Assembly: GCA_004296865.1 (NCBI GenBank)
Contig: SCVQ01000514.1
Coordinates: 1-5,396 of the forward strand
DNA length: 5,396 bases
From: Nitrospirota bacterium
GTDB lineage: Bacteria > Nitrospirota > Nitrospiria > Nitrospirales > Nitrospiraceae
Reading direction: 5' to 3'
A model generated the notes under the pieces. That model did no database searches. It saw only the letters and a list, made by a program, of their open reading frames with translations, and was not told the DNA's origin. Positions 1 through 5,396 of this stretch are shown in pieces. Position 1 is the first letter of the stretch; each line of letters begins with the position of its first letter. The translations under genes were made by a program, and so were the position numbers.

Positions 1-630
1 AACAAGACGATGGGGCGGCACGGGGCGGCTTTGGTGAAAGACGGGCAAACGATCCTGACCCATTGCAACGCCGGCGCGCTGGCCACGGCCGGCTATGGCA
101 CGGCCCTTGGGGTGGTCCGTGCAGCTTGGGAGGAGGGGAAAAAGATTCGGGTGCTGGCCGACGAAACCCGTCCTGTGCTGCAAGGGGCCCGCCTGACGGC
201 CTGGGAACTGATGCAGGACGGGATCCCGGTCACGTTGATCACCGACAACATGGCCGGTGCGTTGATGCGGCAGGGGCTGGTGCATCTCTGCATCGTCGGC
301 GCGGACCGGATCGCCGCCAACGGGGATGTGGCGAATAAGATCGGTACGTACTCAGTCGCAGTGCTGGCGAAAGCCCATGGGATTCCGTTTTACGTGGCCG
401 CTCCCTACTCGACGATCGATCTGGCGACGCCCTCCGGAGAGCAGATTCCGATCGAACAACGCAACGCTCGCGAAGTGACGTCGATCTGCGGAGGTCCCTC
501 CGTGGCGCCGGCCGGCGTCGACGTGCTCAATCCGGCGTTTGATATGACGCCTGCGGCGCTCATTACGGCGATCATCACGGAGCGTGGCGTGTTCAAGCCG
601 AGCGAGTTGGCGGAACGGTTCCGCTCGTGA
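1..630 (+). CDS. mtnA: S-methyl-5-thioribose-1-phosphate isomerase, 3' part (5' end cut by window edge)
   Basis: MtnA isomerises 5-methylthioribose-1-phosphate to 5-methylthioribulose-1-phosphate in the cytoplasmic methionine salvage pathway, and belongs to the eIF2B-alpha-like family. The frame is open from base 1 (Asn-Lys-Thr-Met-Gly-Arg-His-Gly), so the ATG at 10 is internal and the gene starts outside the window. The 209 codons seen are about the last 60% of a family protein of roughly 340-350 residues. Family hallmarks are intact: [10 protein letters not shown] with the catalytic Cys at bases 64-66, [17 protein letters not shown] at 169-219, [10 protein letters not shown] with the catalytic Asp at 304-306, NKIGTY, and the C-terminal [20 protein letters not shown]. 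It ends with TGA at 628-630. No other salvage gene is visible, and ndk follows after a 118-nt gap with its own promoter candidate. The family call is firm; only the 5' end is missing. Confidence 0.95.
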   Translation, partial: NKTMGRHGAALVKDGQTILTHCNAGALATAGYGTALGVVRAAWEEGKKIRVLADETRPVLQGARLTAWELMQDGIPVTLITDNMAGALMRQGLVHLCIVGADRIAANGDVANKIGTYSVAVLAKAHGIPFYVAAPYSTIDLATPSGEQIPIEQRNAREVTSICGGPSVAPAGVDVLNPAFDMTPAALITAIITERGVFKPSELAERFRS

Positions 631-663
631 GATCGAGCCGTCGCCTCGTCCCGCGTCTGGTGC

Positions 664-693
664 TTGAAACCCGGCGCCCTCTTCCTCTAGAAT
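664..693 (+). promoter_or_regulatory. Candidate sigma70-type promoter for ndk
   Basis: TTGAAA at 664-669 (5/6 match to the -35 consensus) is followed, after an 18-nt spacer, by TAGAAT at 688-693 (5/6 match to the -10 consensus). Transcription would start near base 700, giving a leader of about 50 nt before the ndk ATG at 749. Its position in the only gap between mtnA and ndk fits a separate ndk/lipoprotein transcription unit. It is a pattern match only. Confidence 0.5.
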
Positions 694-695
694 GC

Positions 696-716
696 TTTTT
701 CGATAGCCTGTTCATG
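696..716 (+). repeat. Short direct repeat of ndk coding sequence, upstream copy
   Basis: Bases 696-710 match 920-934 inside ndk exactly over 15 nt. The next six bases, TTCATG at 711-716, match 941-946 of ndk once a 6-nt segment (935-940) is skipped. Read in the ndk frame, the upstream copy gives FFDSL-FMSS then T, F and a TAG at 729-731, against [11 protein letters not shown] in Ndk. It overlaps the expected ndk transcription start and leader. It may be a remnant of a partial duplication; chance is not excluded. Confidence 0.55.
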
Positions 717-748
717 AGTTCAACCTTTTAGCGGAGCACACACGTCGT

Positions 749-1171
749 ATGACCGAACGGACGTTGGCGATCATCAAGCCTGACGCGGTGAAAAAGAACG
801 CGATCGGAGACATCATCAAGCAATATGAAGCGGCCGGCTTGAGGCCGGTGGCCATACGCATGATGCAGTTATCAAAGGCGGTGGCTGAGGGGTTTTATGC
901 CGTGCATCGGTCACGCCCATTTTTCGATAGCCTGACCACGTTCATGTCCTCCGGCCCTGTAGTGGTGCTGGCGCTGGTTGGGGAGGATGCCATCAAGCGC
1001 CATCGGGAGTTGATGGGGGCCACCGACCCGGCCAAGGCCGCTCCGGGAACCATCCGGGCGGCCCATGGCGCCAATATCGAGTTCAACGCCGTGCACGGGT
1101 CCGACGCTCCGGAGACCGCTCGTTTCGAGATCGGCTATTTCTTCCCCGAGATGGATCTGGCGGTGCGGTGA
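749..1171 (+). CDS. ndk: Nucleoside diphosphate kinase
   Basis: Ndk moves the gamma-phosphate from ATP to other (d)NDPs through a phospho-histidine intermediate and balances cytoplasmic NTP pools. The product is 140 residues, the normal bacterial length, and opens with the typical [13 protein letters not shown] stretch containing the active-site Lys10. Other family residues are present: Tyr50 and the HRSRPFF segment (53-59), the [11 protein letters not shown] motif (84-93), Arg103, Asn113, and catalytic His116 in NAVHGSD. One small variation is Ser55 where many homologues have Glu (H-K/R-E-R-P). The ATG at 749 places the Lys and His motifs at family-standard positions. A GGAG at 733-736 is a possible but distant ribosome-binding site (12-nt spacing). 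The TGA stop overlaps the GTG start of the next gene, so the two are probably cotranscribed and translationally coupled. Confidence 0.97.
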   Translation: MTERTLAIIKPDAVKKNAIGDIIKQYEAAGLRPVAIRMMQLSKAVAEGFYAVHRSRPFFDSLTTFMSSGPVVVLALVGEDAIKRHRELMGATDPAKAAPGTIRAAHGANIEFNAVHGSDAPETARFEIGYFFPEMDLAVR

Positions 1172-2742
1172 TCGACGGGGGCGACGGTCGTCGCGCTCCG
1201 ACCGTGCCCCCGACAGGTGCGTCGTATCTCTTATCGTCCGGCGTCGGTGTCGTCGTCATCACGGCGGCCCTACTGACGTTTGGTTGCGTCCCGCATGCCA
1301 AGCCACCCAAGGAACGGTACGGTCCTGCCAAGACTGTTGCCCCGACCGATCCGACCCTCGAGATCCAGGCCAGGTTGCTTCAGGATGCGCGAACGTTCCA
1401 CGCCCAGGGACGTTATGATGCCGCCATCCCGGTGCTGCAACGCCTGATCACCGCATACCCTCGCTCTCCCTTGCTGACCGATGCGCATTGGTGGCTGGCC
1501 CGTTCGTATGAGCAGGCCGGCAACTTGGATGAGGCCCTGGCCCACTATCGTCTTGTGGCTCAGGCGGTGCCGCCCGGCAGTACAGGTCTTCAGGCCAGGA
1601 AGCGCGTCGTTGAGTTGGAGCAAGCGCTGCGAGCGACGCCTGCTGGTGTCAAGGGGCGCCAGGCGGTCCTGATTCCAGCGCATCGTCTTCCGCCGCCACA
1701 ACAATTGGAGGCATGGGTACGGGCCCTGGCTCAAGCCGGGATGACGACCCTGGTGGTAGAGGCCGGGACGGGACAGGGGCAGCGGGAGGGGAACGGCCGC
1801 GACGCACAGCCGGCCGGCGTCTATTTTCAAACCCGCCGGGCCGACACCGTGCGGGACGTTGTCGGTCAACTGGTGCCGGTTGCCCATCGACAGGGCCTCA
1901 AGGTGTTCTCGTCCGTCACGCTCCGGCGGATGCCCTGGCTGAAGCCGCAACTGGCCCAGCTTGGCTGGGCTGACCGCGTCTACGATCCACTGCGCGGCCA
2001 AATCCTTCCGTCGGAGTCTCCGGACCTCTTTCATCCCGCCTTTCAGGACTACCTGGTGGGGCTCCTCTCCGACCTTGTCGCAGGAGGGATCGACGGCATC
2101 CTGTTCAGGGCTGACCTGCCCATCGGCCCGGCTGATGGATTCAGCCCGTTTGGATTGAAAGGGTTTGAGCGCGATTTCGGGATCACGCTGGACCCCGCGA
2201 CGCTCTTTCCCTCGGCCGATCCTGACGCCCGATCGGGCGACCTGTCGGGCTTGCGATCCGCCGCGGCGGACCAAGGGGACTATGCGCCGGCGTTCTGGCG
2301 ATGGGCAGGATGGAAATCACGAGAGACGCTGAAAGTGATGGATCGGCTCAGAGAGGCGTTACGCAAGCAGTCGCCGAACCTGCACGTTGCGCTGGAGGTA
2401 CACCCGGAGGCCGCCACCGATCCTGTGTCGGCACTGGTCAAGTTTAATGAAGACCTCCTGGAATCGAAGCGGGTACGGTTTGACTCCTACGTGCTCGGGG
2501 GACAACCGGCCGTCGTTGGCGTTCAACCGGTGGGCTTGCCGGTCATCGCAGACCGGATGATCGCGCTGATCGGAGATGTGGAACGGGTGTGGGTGGCCCT
2601 GCCGGTTCCGCTTGCCGCACCGGTTGCCGTCGAACAACTGGCGGAAGGGGTGAACCCAGCCGCGGATCATTCCCGCTTCGCCAAGGGAATCGGCTTGTTA
2701 TACGTGGTCGGGACTGCCCAAACGGCCGGTTCCGTTCCTTGA
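1168..2742 (+). CDS. Predicted TPR lipoprotein with PgaB C-terminal-like (GHL13-type) glycosidase domain
   Basis: The function is not established. The 524-residue product starts with Arg8-Arg9, a hydrophobic segment at about 20-39 and a lipobox-like LTFG|Cys40, so it is probably exported and lipid-anchored. Residues about 64-155 are TPR-like helices ([18 protein letters not shown], then [18 protein letters not shown]). Residues about 163-520 resemble the C-terminal barrel of the poly-N-acetylglucosamine deacetylase Pga[15 protein letters not shown] (219-232), a GLKVFSSV strand (243-250), [20 protein letters not shown] (284-303), then [11 protein letters not shown] (306-316), where PgaB-like proteins have GILFHDD. 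There is no NodB-type deacetylase domain, so deacetylation is unlikely; glycan binding or hydrolysis is the inference. The GTG at 1168 is chosen because it overlaps the ndk stop; GTG at 1204 would still keep the signal peptide (Cys28) but has no better ribosome site. It could instead be a catalytically inactive barrel. Confidence 0.6.
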   Translation: MIDGGDGRRAPTVPPTGASYLLSSGVGVVVITAALLTFGCVPHAKPPKERYGPAKTVAPTDPTLEIQARLLQDARTFHAQGRYDAAIPVLQRLITAYPRSPLLTDAHWWLARSYEQAGNLDEALAHYRLVAQAVPPGSTGLQARKRVVELEQALRATPAGVKGRQAVLIPAHRLPPPQQLEAWVRALAQAGMTTLVVEAGTGQGQREGNGRDAQPAGVYFQTRRADTVRDVVGQLVPVAHRQGLKVFSSVTLRRMPWLKPQLAQLGWADRVYDPLRGQILPSESPDLFHPAFQDYLVGLLSDLVAGGIDGILFRADLPIGPADGFSPFGLKGFERDFGITLDPATLFPSADPDARSGDLSGLRSAAADQGDYAPAFWRWAGWKSRETLKVMDRLREALRKQSPNLHVALEVHPEAATDPVSALVKFNEDLLESKRVRFDSYVLGGQPAVVGVQPVGLPVIADRMIALIGDVERVWVALPVPLAAPVAVEQLAEGVNPAADHSRFAKGIGLLYVVGTAQTAGSVP

Positions 2743-2767
2743 CAAACAGGACCTGCTGCACTACGAT
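2739..2767 (+). promoter_or_regulatory. Candidate sigma70-type promoter for gcvH-lpdA
   Basis: A perfect TTGACA at 2739-2744 is followed, after the ideal 17-nt spacer, by TACGAT at 2762-2767, which keeps the key T, A and final T of the -10 consensus. The -35 box includes the TGA stop (2740-2742) of the preceding gene. Transcription would start near 2774 and leave a leader of about 68 nt, too short for a glycine riboswitch. It fits gcvH-lpdA being a separate unit from ndk and the lipoprotein gene. Confidence 0.6.
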
Positions 2768-2832
2768 CCCCGGACCATTTTCAGCCACCAAGTGGATAGG
2801 ACCGGCCGTGCCGCAGGGCCTGCCGAGAGGAA

Positions 2833-2838
2833 AAGGAG
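2833..2838 (+). promoter_or_regulatory. Strong ribosome-binding site of gcvH
   Basis: AAGGAG lies 3 nt before the ATG at 2842, inside the purine run GAGAGGAAAAGGAGA (2825-2839). It is the clearest Shine-Dalgarno sequence in the window and fixes the gcvH start. The spacing is shorter than usual. lpdA just downstream has no comparable site. Confidence 0.75.
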
Positions 2839-2841
2839 ACC

Positions 2842-3225
2842 ATGGAACCGACGAACCTGCGCTATCATGAGGAACACGAGTGGATCAAGGTGGAGGGGAC
2901 GCACGCCACCTTGGGTATCAGCAATTTTGCGCAAGATGCGCTTGGCGACATTGTGTTCATCGAACTGCCCAAGCCCGGCACGGCGGTTACGGTTGGGCAA
3001 CAGATCGGCGAGGTCGAATCGACCAAAACGACCTCCAGCATCTACACGCCCGTGAGCGGGACCATCGCCAAGATCAATACCGACCTGAAAGATCACCCGG
3101 AGGTGGTCAATGCGGACCCCTATGGCAAAGGATGGATGGCGGTGATCGAGCTGGCCGACCCGAAGCAGGTGGAGGGGCTCATGACCGCGGCCCAGTACGA
3201 AGCCTTCCTGTCCTCCCACAAGTAG
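2842..3225 (+). CDS. gcvH: Glycine cleavage system H protein (lipoyl carrier)
   Basis: GcvH carries a lipoyl arm on one lysine and shuttles the aminomethyl group from the P protein to the T protein; the reduced arm is then reoxidised by the L protein (Lpd). The 127-residue length is normal. The fold's markers are present: the N-terminal RYHEEHEWIKVEG (7-19), LGISNFAQDALGDIVFIELP (24-43), GEVESTKTTSSIYTPVSG (56-73) with the expected lipoylation site at Lys62, then NADPYGKGWMAVIEL (90-104). The lipoyl loop reads ESTKTTSS where ESVKAVS is more usual; the Lys and the flanking Glu-Ser are kept. lpdA follows after 15 nt, which supports the lipoyl role. gcvT and gcvP are not in the window, so it may also serve in the reverse (reductive) glycine reaction or as a general lipoyl carrier. 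Confidence 0.95.
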   Translation: MEPTNLRYHEEHEWIKVEGTHATLGISNFAQDALGDIVFIELPKPGTAVTVGQQIGEVESTKTTSSIYTPVSGTIAKINTDLKDHPEVVNADPYGKGWMAVIELADPKQVEGLMTAAQYEAFLSSHK

Positions 3226-3240
3226 TCAGCGATCAGAACC

Positions 3241-4671
3241 ATGGCGGAGAAGAAGCACATCGCCATCGTGGGCGCCGGTTCCGGCGGATACGTGGCGGCG
3301 ATCCGTGCGGCCCAACTCGGGGCCCGTGTGACGGTCGTGGAGAATCAGGCGCTCGGCGGTGTCTGCCTGAACTGGGGCTGCATTCCCAGCAAGGCGCTCT
3401 TGGCCGTGGTGGAACTGGGGGACAAGGCCAAGAAGGCCGGCGAGATGGGCCTGCAGTTGGGGGGATCGGTCGGCTATGACCTGGCTCGCATGGTGGCCAG
3501 GAAAAACAAGGTCGTGGAGGGGCTCGTCAAGGGCATCGCCGCGCTCTTGAAAACCTGGCAGGTCGAGCATGTCGAGGGCACCGGCGAGTTGCTCGACGAG
3601 CGAACCCTCCGCGTGGCCAAACGGGATGGCACCGAGGTGCGCATCCAGGCGGATGCCGTGATTCTGGCGACCGGGTCGTCCTGGCCCAACCTGCCCCTGT
3701 TCCCGATCGACGGCACGCAGATCATCACGAGCAAGGAGGCGTTGGATCAAACGGCGATTCCTGCGAGCCTGCTGATTATCGGCGCGGGGGTCGAAGGCTG
3801 TGAGTTCGCCTCCCTCTACAGCGGGCTGGGCACGCAGGTGACGATGGTGGAGCTCATGCCCCGCATCCTGCCCCTTGAGGACGAAGAGATTGCCGCCTTC
3901 ATGGATCGGGAGTTGAAAAAACGGGGCGTGACGGTGTTGACGGGCACGACGGTCGCGCAAGTGGAGCGGGGGGAGGGGACGGTCAAGGCTGTCTTGAAGG
4001 ATGGCGCGACCGTGGTCGCCGAGAAACTGCTGGTGTCGGTCGGCCGCGGATTCAACAGCAAGGGCATCGGCCTGGAAAAGGTCGGGGTACAAGTCGGTCA
4101 GCGGGGAGAGATTCTCGTCAACGACCGATTGGAGACCAACGTGCCGGGCATCTATGCGATCGGGGACGTGGTCGGCAAGGCCATGCTGGCCCATGTCGCC
4201 TCCGCGCAGGGAAAAGTGGCGGTGGAGAATATCATGGGCCGTCCGCGCGAAATCTCCTACCACGTCATCCCGGCCGGCATCTTTACCCTGCCGGAGATCG
4301 GCCGGGTCGGTTTGACGGAGCAACAGGCGCGGGAACGCCACGCCAAGCTGGGCGGGAAGCCTGAGACGGACGTGAAGGTCGGCCGGTTCCGTTATGCGGG
4401 GCTGGGCAAAGCGCAGGGGGCCGGGGAAACATCCGGCCTGTTCAAAATCATTACCGATGCCGGCACGGGGACGATCTTGGGCGTCCATATCGTGGGCGCG
4501 CATGCGGCCGATCTCGTGCACGAAGCCGCCCTGGCCATGCAACTTGGCGCGACGGCTTCGAGCATCGCCGAGATGATTCATGCCCATCCGACCCTGTCCG
4601 AAGGGCTCATGGAAGCGGCTGAAGACGTCGAAGGGATGGCGATCCACCTGGCGAGAAAAAGAACGTCGTAA
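3241..4671 (+). CDS. lpdA: Dihydrolipoyl dehydrogenase (E3 / L protein)
   Basis: This FAD enzyme reoxidises dihydrolipoyl groups on carrier proteins and passes the electrons to NAD+. The 476-residue length is typical. In order: the FAD-binding GAGSGGYVAA (11-20), the redox disulfide Cys42-LNWG-Cys47 in GGVCLNWGCIPSK, the ATGS segment (143-146), the NAD-binding GAGVEG (181-186) ending in Glu204, whose acidic side chain fits NAD+ rather than NADP+, the second FAD contact YAIGD (305-309), and the interface catalytic pair His449/Glu454 in HAHPTLSE. All catalytic residues are intact. Glu185 in the NAD loop replaces the Ile usual there. The ATG at 3241 leaves only four residues before the first beta strand, as expected. 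No Shine-Dalgarno sequence is visible, so translation may depend on coupling to gcvH 15 nt upstream. It may also serve 2-oxoacid dehydrogenases encoded elsewhere. Confidence 0.96.
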   Translation: MAEKKHIAIVGAGSGGYVAAIRAAQLGARVTVVENQALGGVCLNWGCIPSKALLAVVELGDKAKKAGEMGLQLGGSVGYDLARMVARKNKVVEGLVKGIAALLKTWQVEHVEGTGELLDERTLRVAKRDGTEVRIQADAVILATGSSWPNLPLFPIDGTQIITSKEALDQTAIPASLLIIGAGVEGCEFASLYSGLGTQVTMVELMPRILPLEDEEIAAFMDRELKKRGVTVLTGTTVAQVERGEGTVKAVLKDGATVVAEKLLVSVGRGFNSKGIGLEKVGVQVGQRGEILVNDRLETNVPGIYAIGDVVGKAMLAHVASAQGKVAVENIMGRPREISYHVIPAGIFTLPEIGRVGLTEQQARERHAKLGGKPETDVKVGRFRYAGLGKAQGAGETSGLFKIITDAGTGTILGVHIVGAHAADLVHEAALAMQLGATASSIAEMIHAHPTLSEGLMEAAEDVEGMAIHLARKRTS

Positions 4672-4733
4672 AGTCTGAAGGTTAGCAAGTCGTCAAGTCT
4701 TGAGGCGTTCGACTTTTCAACTTTCTGACTTTA
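4669..4733 (+). repeat. Long imperfect inverted repeat (stem-loop) starting on the lpdA stop codon; possible terminator
   Basis: The arms are 4669-4691 and 4711-4733, 23 nt each, separated by a 19-nt loop. Paired by eye, 18 positions are Watson-Crick, 2 are G-U and 3 are mismatched. The left arm begins with the TAA stop of lpdA. The word AAGTC occurs at 4671, 4687 and 4695, and its complement GACTT at 4711 and 4727, with 16-nt spacing within each arm. The stem is A/T-rich, unlike its surroundings, and lacks a clean U-run after it, so it is not a textbook intrinsic terminator. It ends 6 nt before the next start codon. A dispersed intergenic repeat is the other reading. Confidence 0.6.
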
Positions 4734-4739
4734 TAGCTT

Positions 4740-5234
4740 ATGGTGCAGTCGCTGTTGATCAAGCTGGCCCTGCTGGCTGCGGCGGTCGCTCTGGTGTTCT
4801 GGGTCGGCTGGCCGATGCCCGATGAGCCGGGGCCGGAGGGGGACACGAAGGCGCCGGTTCCCTTACCGCCGCCCCAGGGTCCGTCTACCTCGCGTGCAGA
4901 CATCGGTCAGGGCAGGGTTCAATCGGGCGGAAAAGCGTCGGAGGACAACGGACAGGCGAAGAGCCCGGCCCGGCTGGACTTGAACCGGGCGACTGCCGAT
5001 GACCTTGAGCAACTGCCCGGGATCGGGGCGGTCCTGGCCCAGCGTATCCTGGAATGGCGGCGCGGACATGGCGCGTTTCGAAGCGTGGACGAGTTGGATC
5101 ACGTGCAAGGCATCGGGGACAAGAAACTCCGGCAGCTCAAGCCGCTCGTGACCGTGAGTCAGGCACAGCCGCCGCGTGTTTCCTCCAGTCGGTCGGGAGT
5201 CCATCCCCAGGTGAAAGGTCGGGACGCGCAATGA
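4740..5234 (+). CDS. Membrane-anchored helix-hairpin-helix protein, ComEA-like
   Basis: The 164-residue product has an N-terminal hydrophobic segment (about 5-24, after Lys8) that would act as an uncleaved anchor or signal peptide. A Pro/Gly-rich linker (about 26-77) follows, then a tandem helix-hairpin-helix domain at about 79-139. This reads [18 protein letters not shown], then the second hairpin [18 protein letters not shown], the standard ComEA pattern. ComEA proteins bind double-stranded DNA in the periplasm during natural transformation; that role here is inferred from the family, and some HhH proteins of this type have no known competence role. The last 25 residues are polar and unassigned. 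The ATG at 4740 is the first possible start, because an in-frame TAG lies at 4734-4736. No Shine-Dalgarno sequence is visible. Its TGA overlaps the tyrS ATG. Confidence 0.85.
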   Translation: MVQSLLIKLALLAAAVALVFWVGWPMPDEPGPEGDTKAPVPLPPPQGPSTSRADIGQGRVQSGGKASEDNGQAKSPARLDLNRATADDLEQLPGIGAVLAQRILEWRRGHGAFRSVDELDHVQGIGDKKLRQLKPLVTVSQAQPPRVSSSRSGVHPQVKGRDAQ

Positions 5235-5383
5235 ACGAACTGACTCGGCAACTCGACCTGATTCTCCGCGGCGCGGTGGAGGTCATCCAGCAGAGCGAGC
5301 TGGAAGCCAAGCTGACCCGCTCACTGAAAGAAAAGCGGCCCTTGCGCGTGAAGGCCGGCTTTGACCCCACTGCGCCGGACTTG
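5231..5383 (+). CDS. tyrS: Tyrosine--tRNA ligase, N-terminal fragment (3' part beyond contig end)
   Basis: TyrS charges tRNA-Tyr with tyrosine in the cytoplasm. Only 51 genomic codons are present, from a protein usually around 400 residues. The fragment begins [19 protein letters not shown] and reaches [11 protein letters not shown] (41-51), the signature that in class I TyrS enzymes is followed directly by the ATP-binding HLGH. Here the sequence switches to adapter exactly at that point, so the HIGH-type motif is missing because of the assembly end and not because of mutation. The ATG overlaps the TGA of the HhH gene by 4 nt. A weak GGGA at 5221-5224 lies 6 nt upstream. Coupled translation from the HhH gene is likely. 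Confidence 0.92.
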
Positions 5384-5396
5384 AGATCGGAAGAGC
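5384..5396 (+). other. Illumina TruSeq adapter remnant at contig end
   Basis: The final 13 bases, AGATCGGAAGAGC, are the common start of Illumina TruSeq adapters. They interrupt tyrS directly after Pro-Asp-Leu, where a His codon (CAY) for HLGH is expected; translated through, they give an unrelated Arg-Ser-Glu-Glu. The first adapter base, A, cannot belong to a CAY codon, so the join sits between 5383 and 5384. These bases should be trimmed. Confidence 0.95.

Noticed and set aside
10..12. ATG at 10 as the mtnA start
   Set aside because: The frame is open to base 1, and the family needs about 140 more N-terminal residues, so the gene enters from outside the window.
610..624. Perfect palindrome GCGGAAC-G-GTTCCGC at the end of mtnA as a terminator
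   Set aside because: It lies within the coding sequence, can form only about 6 bp with a 3-nt loop, and is not followed by a U-run.
1270..2274. Open frame of 334 codons on the - strand opposite the lipoprotein gene
   Set aside because: It has low-complexity Arg/Gln/Gly composition and no recognisable domain. The + strand frame has a signal peptide, TPR-like repeats and a barrel-like pattern.
2743..2841. Glycine riboswitch ahead of gcvH
   Set aside because: The gap is only 99 nt, with about 68 nt transcribed from the candidate promoter, and no tandem aptamer-like structure is visible.
3226..4647. Long open frame of 473 codons on the - strand opposite lpdA
   Set aside because: It is a mirror of the GC-biased codon pattern of lpdA. 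The translation is rich in His, Arg and Asp with no family motif, while the + strand frame has every Lpd catalytic motif.
4671..4731. AAGTC/GACTT words as a CRISPR or tandem array
   Set aside because: The units are 5 nt, face each other across a loop, and are explained by one imperfect inverted repeat.
5384..5396. Arg-Ser-Glu-Glu as a divergent TyrS lacking the HIGH-type motif
   Set aside because: The bases are exactly the Illumina adapter start and lie at the contig end, so the motif is unsequenced here.

Overview
The window is a GC-rich bacterial segment (roughly 60% G+C by eye) with every gene on the + strand. It looks like a complete short contig: it opens inside one gene, and its last 13 bases are an Illumina adapter, not genome. 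The gene mix and protein flavour (Ndk, MtnA, a GcvH-Lpd pair, a ComEA-like HhH protein, TyrS) would suit a Nitrospirota/Nitrospira-like organism. That assignment is an impression from sequence style and has not been searched.

Layout. 1-630: 3' part of mtnA (methionine salvage). 631-748: intergenic, with a good sigma70-type promoter and a short stretch that copies part of the downstream ndk coding sequence. 749-1171: ndk. 1168-2742: a predicted lipoprotein with TPR-like helices followed by a PgaB-C-terminal-like (GHL13-type) barrel, overlapping ndk by 4 nt. 2743-2841: short leader with a near-consensus promoter that begins on the preceding stop codon. 2842-3225: gcvH. 3241-4671: lpdA, 15 nt later. 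4672-4739: a long imperfect inverted repeat that starts on the lpdA stop codon. 4740-5234: membrane-anchored helix-hairpin-helix (ComEA-like) protein. 5231-5383: N-terminus of tyrS, overlapping the HhH gene by 4 nt. 5384-5396: adapter.

Functionally these are three or four short transcription units. The ndk/lipoprotein pair and the HhH/tyrS pair are each joined by a 4-nt stop/start overlap, which suggests translational coupling. gcvH and lpdA form a lipoyl-protein unit: GcvH carries the lipoyl arm and Lpd reoxidises it with NAD+. gcvT and gcvP are not in the window. I see no RNA genes, CRISPR arrays, insertion sequences or phage genes. Most of the window is ordinary housekeeping. The least ordinary items are the TPR/PgaB-like lipoprotein, the ndk-derived repeat upstream of ndk, the lpdA-stop inverted repeat and the adapter end.
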